Positions 12,501 to 22,900 of a stretch of DNA of 64,000 nucleotides are shown one piece after another. Both the position numbers and the translations under genes were made by a program. The notes beneath the pieces were generated by a model. That model did not search any database. It was not told the origin of the DNA and saw nothing but the letters and a program-made list of their open reading frames with translations. The first letter of the stretch is position 1, and each line of letters opens with the position of its first letter. Source of the stretch: Mangifera indica (Eukaryota > Streptophyta > Magnoliopsida > Sapindales > Anacardiaceae); contig NC_058155.1 in assembly GCF_011075055.1 (NCBI RefSeq), positions 5,785,537-5,849,536 of the forward strand, read 5' to 3'.

Positions 12501-12640
12501 GCAGGCTACAAGATGGGTTTTTCGTTTATCTATTATTGTATGTTGAGACTGCTGAGAATCCTATAGATATGATGACCAAGGTGGTAACAACGATCAAGTT
12601 CAATCATTGTTTGAACTTGATCAACATCCTACAAGCTTAA
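9551..12640 (+). pseudogene. Copia B gag-pol, decayed with RT/RNase H deletion
   Basis: Gag starts at ATG 9551 (KIDVEKFDGCNNFGLWQCEV). A zinc knuckle CAFCREKGHWKKDC, protease WLLDSGCTYHMC, integrase LWHMRLGHAGE and CEHCVLGKQTKVRF, and RT starts (ARLIARGYAQKEG, FLHGNLEEEIYM) follow. Stops include those near 10084, 10664, 10973, 11007, 11137, 11279, 12254 and 12435. After ..YLLLYV at about 12544 the sequence jumps to ETAENPIDMMTKV, the end of RNase H, so the YVDD catalytic loop and most of RNase H are gone. Several stops fit C-to-T or G-to-A changes of CAA, TGG or CGA codons. Confidence 0.88.
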
Positions 12641-12730
12641 ATTGCGCCGAAAGGCGCATATGAAGTCGTCGTTGAAGAAGAACGTATAAAGGAAATTTGG
12701 TGGGACTTGCTAAATCGCCAAGGTAGAGAT

Positions 12731-13093
12731 TGTTGAAATAAGTGGCTCTTTATGTCCCACATCTATTAATTTAATCTCTTTGTATTTTACCAAAGGCTAT
12801 AAATAGAGGCCTTGGTTTTAGTTCAAAATCATCTCTAAGAAAGTTGTAGTCAAACACAATTGTATTGAGAGAATCCTATTATTTAGGGATCTCTAATAGT
12901 TTATGTTTCTTTTGTAACTATTCTTTGAAGATAGTGAAAGTAGTCAGCGGTGTCGAGGACGTAAGTACATTTACCGAACCTTGTAAATTCTTGTGTTCTC
13001 TTTCTTTTATTTTTCTGCATTTTATTTTCTGCTTTAATTATTTATTATATTCAATAGCATAGAAGTTATGTTTTGTATTTCCGCTGCACAACA
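12731..13093 (+). repeat. Copia B 3' LTR
   Basis: 363 bp matching 8918-9280, followed by the GAAAC duplication and the remainder of the host exon. Confidence 0.93.
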
Positions 13094-13427
13094 GAAACAA
13101 CACTGACAGTGAGGAAGCATTGCAAGTTCATCGAGCCTCCGGTTCCCACTCACCAGAAAACTCTCAGAAGACTGAAAACAAGGGGAAGGGAAAGAAAAAG
13201 CCTAAGAAAAAGAACAAGGGAAATGGTAAGCGGAAAAACTAGCAACCAAAGCTAAGATTTCCCTTTTCTGAACTTGATTACCTTATACTACAAATGGCCA
13301 AGTTTGTCTGTCTTTCTGGTTATATAAGAACAAATTATTATTTTGTATTTTAAATATTTAATGATTTTGAATGGTCAGTTTTGATGATAAAATTCAATCA
13401 TGACAGAACTCTTTATAATAAAAAATT

Positions 13428-14171
13428 GGCCAATGGACTTATTCCCACATAAAGTATCTTGTTTTCTTAAGTTTTCATCTCTTATCTTTGAAAATCCTAA
13501 TCACTCACCTGTGGGTGAGTAAAATTAACAATTTTAAGGGCAAAATTATTATTTTATCTGTAATATTAAAAATAAACTAAAATTTAATCTCTTTTTCCCC
13601 CCTAAACCTTAAAAAATAAAAGTTTCCCCCTAACCTATGTTTAAAAAATGACATTTCTCCCTTAGGGTTTAGTTTCTAGATATTCGATGTCATTGCTGGT
13701 GATGAATATTTCTGGATGCCTTCTCTCCATCCGACGGCCAAGCTTCTCTTGTTTGGAAGCTTAGACGGCATCGATTGATGTCGAAAAAAACTTTCAGCTT
13801 CATTAGGAAGACGAAGTTGTTCGTCTTCCCTGATGACGACGAAATCTCTTGTCTCTCCTATTGGGTTTAGGATTATCAGCCAAAAGGAGAGATGGCCAGG
13901 GAGGAACCACTAGAGAAAGAAAAAGGAGATACCATCAGAAAAGTGTCGAAGTTTAAAAACTAAATCCTAAAAGGGAAATGTCATTTTGTAAAAATTAGCC
14001 TATAGGAGAAATTATTAGTTTTTAGGATTTAGGAGAAAAATAAATAAAATTTTAAGAGGTTAGAGTTTCGTTAACTTTAACTGTTTATGAGTGAGTAAAT
14101 AAGTTTTTTAAAATTAAGGGGTGGAAACTTGAGAAAAGATGATACTCTAGGTGGGAAATAGTTCTTTGGCC
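13428..14171 (+). mobile_element. MULE-type MITE, 744 bp, 9-bp TSD
   Basis: Ends are imperfect terminal inverted repeats of roughly 34 bp (GGCCAATGGACTTATTCCCA.. and the reverse complement GGCCAAAGAACTATTTCCCA..). A perfect 9-bp duplication TAAAAAATT flanks them (13419-13427 and 14172-14180). Nine-base TSDs are characteristic of Mutator-like elements. There is no coding capacity. The core holds perfect hairpins: GGAAGACGAA / TTCGTCTTCC at 13806-13829, and AAGCTTC / GAAGCTT near 13740-13763. Partial relatives start at 19045 and 27824. Confidence 0.85.
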
Positions 14172-14342
14172 TAAAAAATTCAATGCACACTCAATGAATC
14201 GAGCCCACCACCTATTCAAACTATTGAATTCTAGCAGCCAAATCCACTTCATGGCTCAAATATTGTTATTGAAGTCATTCTAATAAAACTTAGATTTATT
14301 GTTACTTATTTATTCTATTTCATCTCTTAGGTGTTCAAATAA

Positions 14343-14514
14343 AGAGTAATACTGTATATACTCATTTTAGGTATACAAATATATATATACTTATATATGT
14401 CATCATATGATTGAGTATTATTTTATTTATAATTCAAAATTATTTAATTATACGATAACATATATAAATGTATACATATTTGTGTACTTAAAGTAGGTAC
14501 TTATAGTTTTATTG
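14343..14514 (+). repeat. Short MITE-like repeat M, copy 1
   Basis: An AT-rich ~150-170-bp repeat with a GAGTAATA..TGTATA.. start, a central TCATATGATTGAGTATTA motif and a TATAGTTTTATTG end. At least five more copies are in the window (22098/27508, 29926, 32441, 57621, 63373). It contains an internal imperfect palindrome around TCATATGA. Superfamily not assigned. Confidence 0.65.
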
Positions 14515-15157
14515 CCAAATAAAACTGCAAAACTCAAAACAACAAATCAATTACCATCTTCTTCTTGGTTAGTCCCAAAAAGCTTCATCTTGAGAATGGA
14601 GTCCACAAATAACCCTCCACCTCTAATTTCTTTGGCGAAAGTTCTCTTTAATTAGCAAATTGCTCTTTACCCCCACCATTTCTATCAAGCAAACTATATA
14701 TCATTCCTTTGCAAAAAATAAGGCCTATAATCACTAGGATCCTCTTTTTCCAATTCTTGGTAACACTTTAAAGCCTCCTCCACATTCCTTTGCAAGAGCT
14801 GAATTTGTGTCATTATCAACCTCAGATCCCTAGCTTAATTGTATTTTTATATGGTTGTAATTATTTCGATTACTCTTGATTTTTATTTGAAAATTTTATT
14901 TTGTTTTTTGGTAGAGAGAATATGACTGGTTACTAAGATCATTGATATGTTTTTAAAAGTTGGTATGTAAAAAAAATTGGTTTGTCTTTTTTTAATATGT
15001 AGTTATTAATCTACATTTGAAAGTTGTTTGTTTGTCTTTTTTTTTTTTTTTTGAAATAGTCAATAAACCTAATTTGTTATTTTTGAATATTGACATTTTA
15101 TAGCAAGTTCTCAATACCTTTTAAATACGACCCAGAACGTCATTTACTTCTATAACC
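14515..15157 (+). other. Upstream region of PMEI-1
   Basis: No gene seen. About 14895-14970 is the inverted counterpart of 18975-19043 (shared AGAGAGAATATGACTGGTTACTAA-like block). The last ~150 bp before the start codon resembles the upstream regions of PMEI copies 2 and 3, so the proximal promoter was duplicated with the genes. Confidence 0.5.
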
Positions 15158-15772
15158 ATGAATGCGCCCAAAACTTCAATGACTTTTCATCATAATTCTC
15201 CTCCATTGATGATCATAACACAAGCATTTTCCATTTCTTTCTTCTTACTTCTTCACTCTCATTCGCTCGCGCTCGCCCTTGTGGCACCAAGCAAAGATGG
15301 TCCATCCAGTTTAGTCAATAGCGTTTGCAAAGGAACGACCCAATGCAGTTACAATGATTGTTTAGCCGCTCTCGCGCTAGATCCTAAGGCCTTGTCTACA
15401 ACGAACGTGAAGTTGCTAGCGAAGACAGTGCTCAACTTGGCTATATCTAATACCACGAACAGCCAAACATACATTGACAAGATGGCGAAGAAGGAAAAAT
15501 CTTCACCGAGACTGAAATCGGCACTCGAGTTCTGCGTTTCACAATATCAATATAGTGTGAATTCATTCAAAAGTGCTTTGCGCCAATTGGATGTAGATCC
15601 AATGACTGCAAATTTTGATGCAAAAATTGCTTCTGACGGTGCAAATTACTGTGCAGGCAGGCTGAATTCTGAAGGTTTTCGATCTCAAGATGTGGATTCA
15701 GTTAGGGTTAAAATTAATCATGTGCTGATTTATAGTGACATTGGTTATACGGTTACCAGTAAGATGGACTGA
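15158..15772 (+). CDS. PMEI-domain secreted inhibitor-like protein (PMEI-1), intact
   Basis: The gene is intronless and encodes 204 residues. An N-terminal signal-peptide-like hydrophobic run (residues ~17-42, AFSISFFLLL..LALA) precedes a plant invertase/pectin methylesterase inhibitor fold: SLVNSVCKGTTQC..YNDCLAALALDPKAL, then the helix TYIDKMAKKEKSSPRLKSAL. The Cys pattern fits the family (two N-terminal hairpin Cys, then EFC and NYC). Members are apoplastic or vacuolar inhibitors of invertases or pectin methylesterases; sequence alone does not tell which is the target. The start was chosen because the same ATGxATGCxCCC context recurs in copies 2 and 3. It is the only undamaged member of five related copies here. 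Confidence 0.85.
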   Translation: MNAPKTSMTFHHNSPPLMIITQAFSISFFLLLHSHSLALALVAPSKDGPSSLVNSVCKGTTQCSYNDCLAALALDPKALSTTNVKLLAKTVLNLAISNTTNSQTYIDKMAKKEKSSPRLKSALEFCVSQYQYSVNSFKSALRQLDVDPMTANFDAKIASDGANYCAGRLNSEGFRSQDVDSVRVKINHVLIYSDIGYTVTSKMD

Positions 15773-16380
15773 ATTCATTGGCATGGTCCCAATGTGGCAT
15801 CATATATGGAAAAATACAACTATATATTTTAACTGTTAATATTATCTTTAAACATTCTTATAATTTATCTCTAACAAATTTTATTAATGTAATATTTTTT
15901 TAAAATATTCGTGTCAATTTGAGTCATATTGAGTTATTTTCATATGAATTTTAATACTATCCAATTCAATTTCGAATTGTATCATAAAAACTTAACTTTA
16001 ATATGATTTTTTTAATATATCATATTAAGTTAATAAATTATATTGAAAATTATCAGTTCTAACAAATGGTTTGTGTTTATTTGGGATGAAATTATCTAAT
16101 GCAAAAGGTATTTCTGATTACATGATGAATTAGATTATTTTCTATTATTAATTAATTTTTTAAATTAAGGATTGAAGAAATAATAAGACGACAATAAATA
16201 ATATGATAATACTATATATTTATTAAAATAACTACGACGAGTATATATGTGATACCATTTTTTTAATTTGAATGTCAAATATAATATATTTATTGGCCTT
16301 GTCCCATTAGCTGACATTGAAATTTAAACTAAATATCAGGGAAAGTAATTAATTTAACATTTTTAATCATGTTATATAAT
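15773..16380. repeat. AT-rich spacer with partial copy of repeat R
   Basis: No gene. About 15830-16060 resembles 18380-18650 (shared TCTAACAAATT, GTAATATTTT, GAGTTA..TTTCATAT blocks), so it is a fragment of the dispersed repeat R. Confidence 0.5.
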
Positions 16381-18650
16381 CGTGACCTAGTTTTTATGCA
16401 TTATATCAATATAGTTGATCTAACAGTTTGATTCATAGGATTATATTTATATCATGTTAGTTTAAATTTTGTGTTAAAAACCTTCAATTTTAATTTGATC
16501 CTAATTAGAATAGTAACTTTAATATTTTTACTCTAACTTAACCTTTTAATATTCGAAATAAACCAACCTAAATTGATCTAAAATTATCTTTTTTTTACTC
16601 TCCAAAATATTTTATCATTTTAATATCTTCACCAAATTATCCCAACATACTATTAATAAAGGAAAATTGAAAATTTTTATCATTTTTTTTTACCGTGTAT
16701 ACATATATACCACTTATTCTAAAGTTTAAACAAAAATATCATAACAGTATTCCTAAAATATCCTCATTAATGTAACTCATGCAGAGAGAGAGAATAGCAT
16801 CTCACTTTTTTTTCTCAACCTTCCAATAAAGAAAGAATCTCTGCAGTATAGAAAAAAATTCTTCAATAGAAAAGATACGTGATTGAATAATAAAACCTAT
16901 ATGTTATGTGTTTTCTTTATAAACAATTGAAAATCAAATAATATATGATAGATTCATATTCATGACTTCATATAAAATTTAATTTTTTTATAATTTTATA
17001 TTATTAAATTATTTAATATTATTTTTATTATTTAAACTGTTATAGTATTATTTAATGTTATATTAATAATTATAAAATTTAAAAATTTAAATTTAAAAGA
17101 TTTTCAAAAGAAAAACGGGTTAGTGTCGCCTACCCTTCTATTGATTTTATTTTTTTAGTTTTTTCTATGCAACGGACCCCACAGCATTTAAAGGTTTCCG
17201 TTTTTTTATTTCTCTATTTTTGGACACCTTTGGGCTCCACGCATGTCCACTTGGGTTTATTTTATTTTTTTTAAGTTTTCTTCCATGCACTACAGTCCCC
17301 CTGCATCTAAAGATTTTTCTTTTTTTTAATTGTTAATTTTGGACTTTTCCTTACACCTTAGACTGTATGGAAGAAAACTAAAAAAAATATAAATATAGTG
17401 AAGGGTTGGTAATGCCAACCCCTTAGTGTTGTCGTCAAGGATTGACATTAACACGAAAGGATTTTTGTCGTCAACCCATTTTTCGTTTGAGTTGTAAAGA
17501 AAAATCCAAAACTAATAATTAAAAAAAAATCCAAATGGAGATGCGTGGAGCCCAAAGGTGCAAGGAAGAATTCAAAAATAGAGAAATAAAAAAACGGAAA
17601 CCTTTAAATGCTATAGGGTCCATTGCATAGAAAAAAAACTAAAAAAAATAAAATCAATATGGGGTTGGCATCAGTTGGCGTCACCAACCCGTTTTTCTTC
17701 TGAAAATTTTTTAAATTTAAATTTTTGTATTTTATAATTATTAATATAACATTAAACAATATTATAATAACTTTAAATAATAAAAACAATATGAAATAAC
17801 AACATTAAAAAATCTAGCAACATGAAATTATAATATTGTGCTAACATACATTAATAAGGGTATTTTAGAAAAATAAAATACTGTTGTAATATTTTTGTTT
17901 AAGTTTTTGAAATAAGTGATATATATACATATACACGGTAAAAAAAAAAGGTAAAAATTTCAATTTTCCATTAATAAAATATACAATATAACACTTTGTT
18001 TTATTAACAAATGCTTTAAAAATTTACATAATAAAACTTTTGAAACATGTCAACAATTAGATTAACTAAATCAAATTCTTATTGCTTATAATAAAATAAA
18101 ATATTTAAATAAAAATAAAAAATAATCTGAGTAATAATAATTATACAAAAATACAATTATATGCAATCTGTAAATATTTCAAATTTTTACTGTAAAAATA
18201 CAACATATAATTGTAATATGAGTAAGAACTTTAAAAAATGTTTATAATTTAACTAACCAAATTAAATTCGTATTACATAATAATAAAATAAAATATTTAA
18301 ATAAAAATAAATTATAATATGAGTAATTATAATTATGTAAAAGTATAATTACATGAAATTTATAAGATTTCAATTGTTGTTAATATTGTGTTTTAACATT
18401 TCTCTAGTTTATTTCTAACAAATTCTATTAAAGTAATATTTTCCTAAAATATTCGAATTGAATTGGGTTATATCGAGTTACTTTCATATAAACCCTAACA
18501 CCACCCACTTTAATTTTGAGTCTTGTCAAGTTGACTTGAAATAAATTTCATGCCAAAAAACCCAACTCTAACCTAATATTTTTTATGTTGTGTCATGTCA
18601 CGTTAACAGGTCATGTTGAAAATTTTTAGCTTAATACCTATTTTACCAAT
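16380..18650 (+). repeat. Dispersed repeat R, copy 1 (interrupted by fold-back MULE)
   Basis: The flanks 16380-16660 and 17970-18650 together match, in inverted orientation, 63080-64000. Shared blocks include TAACCTTTTAATATTC, CACCAAATTA.CC and GTTAACNTGAC. The 63-kb copy lacks the MULE at 16661-17969, and the 16-kb copy lacks the MITE at 63373, so each reports the other's empty site. Class unknown; no coding potential seen. Confidence 0.6.
16661..17969 (+). mobile_element. Fold-back MULE, 1309 bp, 9-bp TSD
   Basis: The ends GGAAAATTGAAA..TTT.. and its complement form long terminal inverted repeats (>100 bp, including ACCGTGTATA and AAACAAAAATAT..A.AACAGTAT). The central parts 17100-17400 and 17410-17720 are also inverted copies (CCGTTTTTTTATTTCTCTAT, TTTGGGCTCCACGCAT), so most of the element can fold on itself. 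A perfect 9-bp duplication ATTAATAAA flanks it (16652-16660, 17970-17978). There is no transposase; it is a non-autonomous Mutator-like element. Confidence 0.85.
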
Positions 18651-19044
18651 GTCCCTAACCTTAGATCCTTAGCGTCTCAGACTTATTTTCATTTATATTC
18701 TTATCTAAAAATCAATTCGAAATCAAATAAATCAAGCATGAAAATCATATTAATTCAAATAAATAACTTTTCATTATATTATTTGAAGTTTTAAAATAAA
18801 AAATTTTGAAATTTCTTTGTATAGTTATGAATCCTATTATAGTTAATTTAATAAAATTGATTTATTTACATTAAAATTACATTAGAATGAAAGAATATAT
18901 AGGTTTTTAGATAAAACTGGTGGGAAATAGAATACTTCAATATTTTGGTAGGATATTTTAAAATTCAAAAATTTACATAACACAATTTTTAAAACACATC
19001 AATAATCTTAGTAACCAATCACATTCTCTCTACCAAAAAACAAA
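18651..19044. other. Gene-free AT-rich spacer
   Basis: No gene recognised. Ends in a short block (18975-19043) that is repeated inverted at 14895-14970. Confidence 0.5.
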
Positions 19045-19310
19045 GGCCAAAGGACTTACTCCCACCCCAGTTTTAGTTCATTTCCAAACATCCACTTCAT
19101 CGAATTTCCGTTAAACTTTTCAATTATTTTTAAAGATAAAAGCATCATTTTATCATTAATGTTAAAATAAATAAAATTACATCTCATTTTCCCCTCTTTA
19201 ATTTAAAAAACTAACAATTTCTCTCTACCCAACAATTGAAAACCTGTTTTTCCCCCTAGGGTTTTATTTTTGCAAATCCAATGACCACTTCAAGAAGGTC
19301 TTCTATTGGC
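19045..19310 (+). repeat. MULE-MITE family fragment (5' half), copy 2
   Basis: Starts GGCCAAAGGACTTACTCCCA like the intact MITE at 13428. It continues with the same layout (ACATCTCATTTTCCCC, CTAACAATTT, CCCCCTAGGGTTTTA). No matching right end found, so truncated or merged with following sequence. Confidence 0.6.
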
Positions 19311-19464
19311 CTTCCTACCACCTTCCTTCCCGATGGTTTCCCAACATGGAAACTATTGAAAAGTTAATCGAAATGGCCAACGATTTGTGCGATGTAGCAT
19401 AGATCTGTGAGATATCACAAGAATCTATGCGACGTCTAACCGTTTGTGCTTTAGTTGAACAACA

Positions 19465-19590
19465 CCTAAACATAAGTGCCATGTTTGTACATTGTTCAAC
19501 TAACACCCGAACATGAGCGTCATGTCTATGTGTCGTTCGAACAATGCACAGACATGAGTGTCATGTCTGTGCGTTGTCTGATCAACGCAC
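19465..19590 (+). repeat. 41-bp tandem triplication
   Basis: ACATAAGTGCCATG (19470), ACATGAGCGTCATG (19511) and ACATGAGTGTCATG (19552) recur at 41-bp spacing with diverged copies of the intervening sequence. Three units, no coding role evident. Confidence 0.65.
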
Positions 19591-19684
19591 AAATGGTCAA
19601 ATATTACACAAATTGTCAATTGTTTCAATCTACTTTTTGGTGGTTTCCACATTAGAAAATGCAAGTTTTCAATCTTTTGAGTGG

Positions 19685-21530
19685 GGAGAATATTTATGGA
19701 TATATGTATTTGAGACATAAGTTAAGAATATGAATACATGTTTATTTAGAAATTTTAAGCAGATGCACAATATTACATGAATGACGCATGTCCATTTAGT
19801 TGATGCATCACACGACCATGCATGCCTAGTATGCATACCCATGCAGTTAGTTATCTCATGAGAGTTTATAAAAGGTGTATCAGGGATTTTGAGATCATTA
19901 TTGAAAAACCCCAAATGACTAATAATCCTAAAGGGGATGAATAAGATTATCAAAAACTAAATCCTTAAGCAAATTTATAAACAGTCACTCTCAAACGAAT
20001 AAATTCAACAAGATATTCAAGCAAATCCAATAACCAACAAACTCAAGTAATTAAGCGTCAATAACAATTAACAAATTGTCAAAACATATAACACAAACAT
20101 AAAACATAAAGCAAAAAGAGTAGTGAAAAGAAATGTTCAAGATTTATAGTGGCTCAAAGTTTTCTCTTTCAAGACTCCTATATCCACTTTTTCAAGTAAC
20201 CCGTTTGAAGTTTCACTTGTAAAGATTATGTCTCTTTGCAATAGTTCTCTGAAATTTTATCCAGTATACTAGTTTTTTGGGATTGTACCCAAATATATTA
20301 GTTCTTCAAGATTGCACCTACCATAATAGTTTATTCGAGATTTCACCCAAAATTGTTTGAATATAGAAAAATGAATGTCAATGTCTCTACAAGGTTGATG
20401 CATGAAATGACCACAAGAGTTTCTCTCAAATAATTGAGTTGTAAGCTTATGAGAGAAATTAGAGAAGAAAATGAGTATATGATTTTATATGTGTAATTTC
20501 TAATGTAGTTCTAATCAAAGAGTATTTGTTTTATAGTCTTGGATGACTGGAATAGCTTATATGATTGTTGGTTGGGGGAATAGATCCGTTGGGCATCAAA
20601 ACCAATAATTTCTACAAAAAATCTGTGAGACACACGGGTGTTTGTCCTTCAATTTTTCCTTTTTTGCGCTTAGTCAATCTTCAGTCAAAGCTCCCAATGG
20701 TCAAATTTTCAAATGCACCATTTGAGGGACAGGTATCCCTATTTTTAAGACAAGTATCTTACCTTATACTTTCAAAATTCTAGAATGTTTAAGACATGAA
20801 AGAATGACCAAGGAATAGGTAGAATGTCGGGCGTCTTTGATACATAGGCGTGTGTTTTAAAGCACACGGGCTTATATTTTATTTGACTATATTGACTTTG
20901 CCCAAAACTACATAAGAATAATACACAACCATTTTTCCTCGTGTTTTGGCTTGACACACGAGCGTATAGTCATGATACATGGGCATGTATGTCTTGTTTT
21001 TGCATTTTTCAAGCTAGTAGCTAAGTAAAGAATAAAGCATTATGTTGTTAATCCACAATGTTGAATGTTGTGGTATTTTTTAGTGATTTTATCTATTCAA
21101 ATTGATAATGAGCAATTATATAAGTTAAGAGGTTAAAGTCTGTAATGAGTTATAGGATGGATATGGGAAGTTTTATCAAATCTGGACTGGTTATGTAAAT
21201 AGTTTGCATTATAAATGTGTTGTTTTTATATGTTGTATTTAAGACTTATTTTATGCATCAAAGGATGTTAGAGACCTAATGAATGTATGTTCAAAGGACT
21301 CTTAGATCTATACAACAAATCAACAAAGATATATTAACATAGAGAAATACTCAAATATACAATAAGATTTCTCTATTTTAGGGTTAAAATAGATGAACAG
21401 TCAAGTAGAAATTCACTTGAAGTCAATCGATTAAATAACCTTGAGTTTATGTACTTAAATATATCTTGATCAAAAAAAGACTCAAACACCCATACTAAGG
21501 AAAATTACAAAACTGACCTATAATAAAAAA
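19685..21530 (+). repeat. Dispersed repeat S, copy 1
   Basis: Its two ends match 35890-36910 in inverted orientation: 21040-21530 pairs with 36340-35890, and 19685-19905 with 36910-36690. The middle differs. Gene-free, with only short fortuitous frames. Probably an unclassified transposon remnant. Confidence 0.6.
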
Positions 21531-22097
21531 CTTTTAGATACATATATTAAGGAAAAGTTCCCATTTTTGTGCATGATGGGGTATTTAAGTTGCTCTTAGT
21601 GTGATTACAGTAATAATGTATGATTTCTGGGATCTGTTTTCCTTGTTTTGTCGAGTCATCAGTTATTAGAAATCAACAGCTAGCTCTAGGGGAGTCCAAT
21701 TGATTCCCCCTTCTAGGCGTAGAAAGCTTGTATTAGTATCTTTTGCAGAAATTTCTTGCTCCTCTTTCTTTGGAAGTAATCAACAGAAATGTTTGTGTGT
21801 AATTTTTTAAGATCAATAAAGCATAGTGTTTTTCACCATTTTATTCTTTTTCTCCCTTTACTTTGTCAATAACACTCTGCTACCTTGGATTTAGTATCTG
21901 GTGCTGGCTTTATTCTTTGTGTAAATGTATTTCATGACTTAAAATTTGTGCATCCCTTTCTTCGCTGCTTGGTTGAAAACTGCATTTCAAGCTATATGTT
22001 GATGCAGATATGATCATCCTCCAGATTTTCATGTAATTGTTGGGACTTGAAATTTCTCATCATGCATATTGTTTTACAAGTACAATTATTTTTCAAG
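21531..22097. other. Gene-free region, possible old LTR remnant
   Basis: No coding region. The stretch 21640-21930 looks LTR-like (AATAAAGC signal, TTTAGTATCTGGTGCTGGC resembling a decayed PBS), but no partner copy is in the window. Confidence 0.3.
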
Positions 22098-22203
22098 AAA
22101 TAAAACTATATAAACATACTTTTGAATACATGATTGTGTGTACATATGATGTGTCATTATATGATTAAATGATTTTGAATTAAAGATAAAGTAATATTCA
22201 ATA
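22098..22203 (-). repeat. MITE-like repeat M, copy 2, left piece (split by Copia C)
   Basis: Inverted relative to copy 1, beginning AATAAAACTATATAAAC. It is interrupted at ..TTCAATA by Copia C and resumes at 27437 as CAATTTTATGATGG.., ending near 27508. Confidence 0.6.
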
Positions 22204-22678
22204 TGTTATTTTGTGTCTCAAACTAACAAAGGCATTTTGGTAATTAGATGTATAAGGGTTGTGATGTCTTTAGTTTAGAATTCAGGGGCATTTAAGTAAA
22301 ACCATGGGTTAGATATAATAACCCAACCTTATTAGAGAGATTTAGAGGGGAATTAAAAAATAGATTACATATCCCTTTTAGTTCAATGCATTACATTCTC
22401 TCTAGAGGCTTTCTAGGGTTTTTCGATTTGCTTTGATTGCATCAGTTTTGAGTTTCTCAATCTGGTAAGAAGGTCATGTCTTCTTTTGCTTTTCTCTATT
22501 TTAGTTATTATTGTAATTTTGAATTGTTAATCTTGAGAACTCTTGTTGTATTGTTGAAATTGAATTGTTATTAGCGGATTGGATGTAGGATTTTGTTTAC
22601 GAAACTTGAACCAAGTATTTGCTTGTTTTACTTATTTGTTCTTTTTGCTTCTGTTAATCTTGGACAAATATTATAACA
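22204..22678 (+). repeat. Copia C 5' LTR
   Basis: TGTTATTTTGTGTCTC to ATTATAACA, matching 26919-27436 with frequent differences. Confidence 0.85.
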
Positions 22679-22680
22679 AG

Positions 22681-22693
22681 TGCTATCAGAGCC
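22681..22693 (+). other. Copia C primer-binding site
   Basis: TGCTATCAGAGCC, one mismatch from the initiator tRNA-Met consensus TGGTATCAGAGCC. Confidence 0.75.
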
Positions 22694-22900
22694 ACGTTGA
22701 TTTGTTGATTTCTTGTGCCTTGCTTTCGATTTGATTGAGTCTTTTTTTTGCTGTTATCATCTTACCAAGAATCTGTGAAAAAGAAACCTAAATTTTTTAA
22801 AAAGACTCAATTGACTGTATTCTAGTTTGTGTCTGGATACTGTTGTGTTTCCTTTTGATTCTTGTAATGGAAAAAGACCAAAAGATGACTGGATAGCAAT

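Larger units (their letters stand above)
8918..13093 (+). mobile_element. Copia B: internally deleted LTR retrotransposon in a last exon
   Basis: The element is 4176 bp with 363-bp LTRs (TGTTGAAATAAG...CATAACA and GCACAACA), a perfect GAAAC target duplication (8913-8917, 13094-13098), a PBS two bases after the 5' LTR and a purine-rich AAGGTAGAGAT before the 3' LTR. Hand count gives about sixteen LTR differences, so it seems older than Copia A. Most of RT after the fingers/palm start and nearly all of RNase H are missing, and the pol frame has many stops. Confidence 0.93.
1..13242 (+). pseudogene. TRANK1-like (UvrD helicase / TPR-like) gene, 3' part, broken
   Basis: This is the 3' portion of a large plant gene of the 'TPR and ankyrin repeat-containing protein 1-like' family, whose biochemical role is not established. 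The exon segments are 1-254, 615-852, 1427-1883 joined to 6594-8724, and 8852-8917 joined to 13094-13242. The first segment carries the UvrD-type C-terminal helicase motif YVAITRTRQRLWI. Later segments are a long helical region. The last is a Lys-rich tail also found at the 3' end of the helicase gene near 54.7 kb. Two sense-oriented Copia elements interrupt exons, and TAG codons stand in frame at 6780, 6879, 7056 and 7734. The frame otherwise stays open across both insertion sites once each duplicated target site is counted once. It is called a pseudogene because of the insertions and stops. The 5' part, with any N-terminal SEN1-like domain, lies outside the window. Confidence 0.85.
8852..13242 (+). 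pseudogene. TRANK1-like last exon, cut by Copia B
   Basis: The acceptor ttcttgcag precedes CAGAATAGCAGTACT. The exon runs to 8917 (..CDEGN), is interrupted by Copia B (8918-13093), and continues from the duplicated GAAAC (13094-13098) as NTDSEEALQVHRASGSHSPE.. to a Lys/Gly/Asn-rich tail ending KRKN and a TAG at 13240-13242. It is clearly homologous to the last exon of the helicase gene at 54679-54876 and its three downstream copies. The joined frame is intact. Confidence 0.8.

Noticed and set aside
21640..21930. Solo LTR
   Set aside because: LTR-like signals are present but termini, target duplication and a second copy could not be identified.
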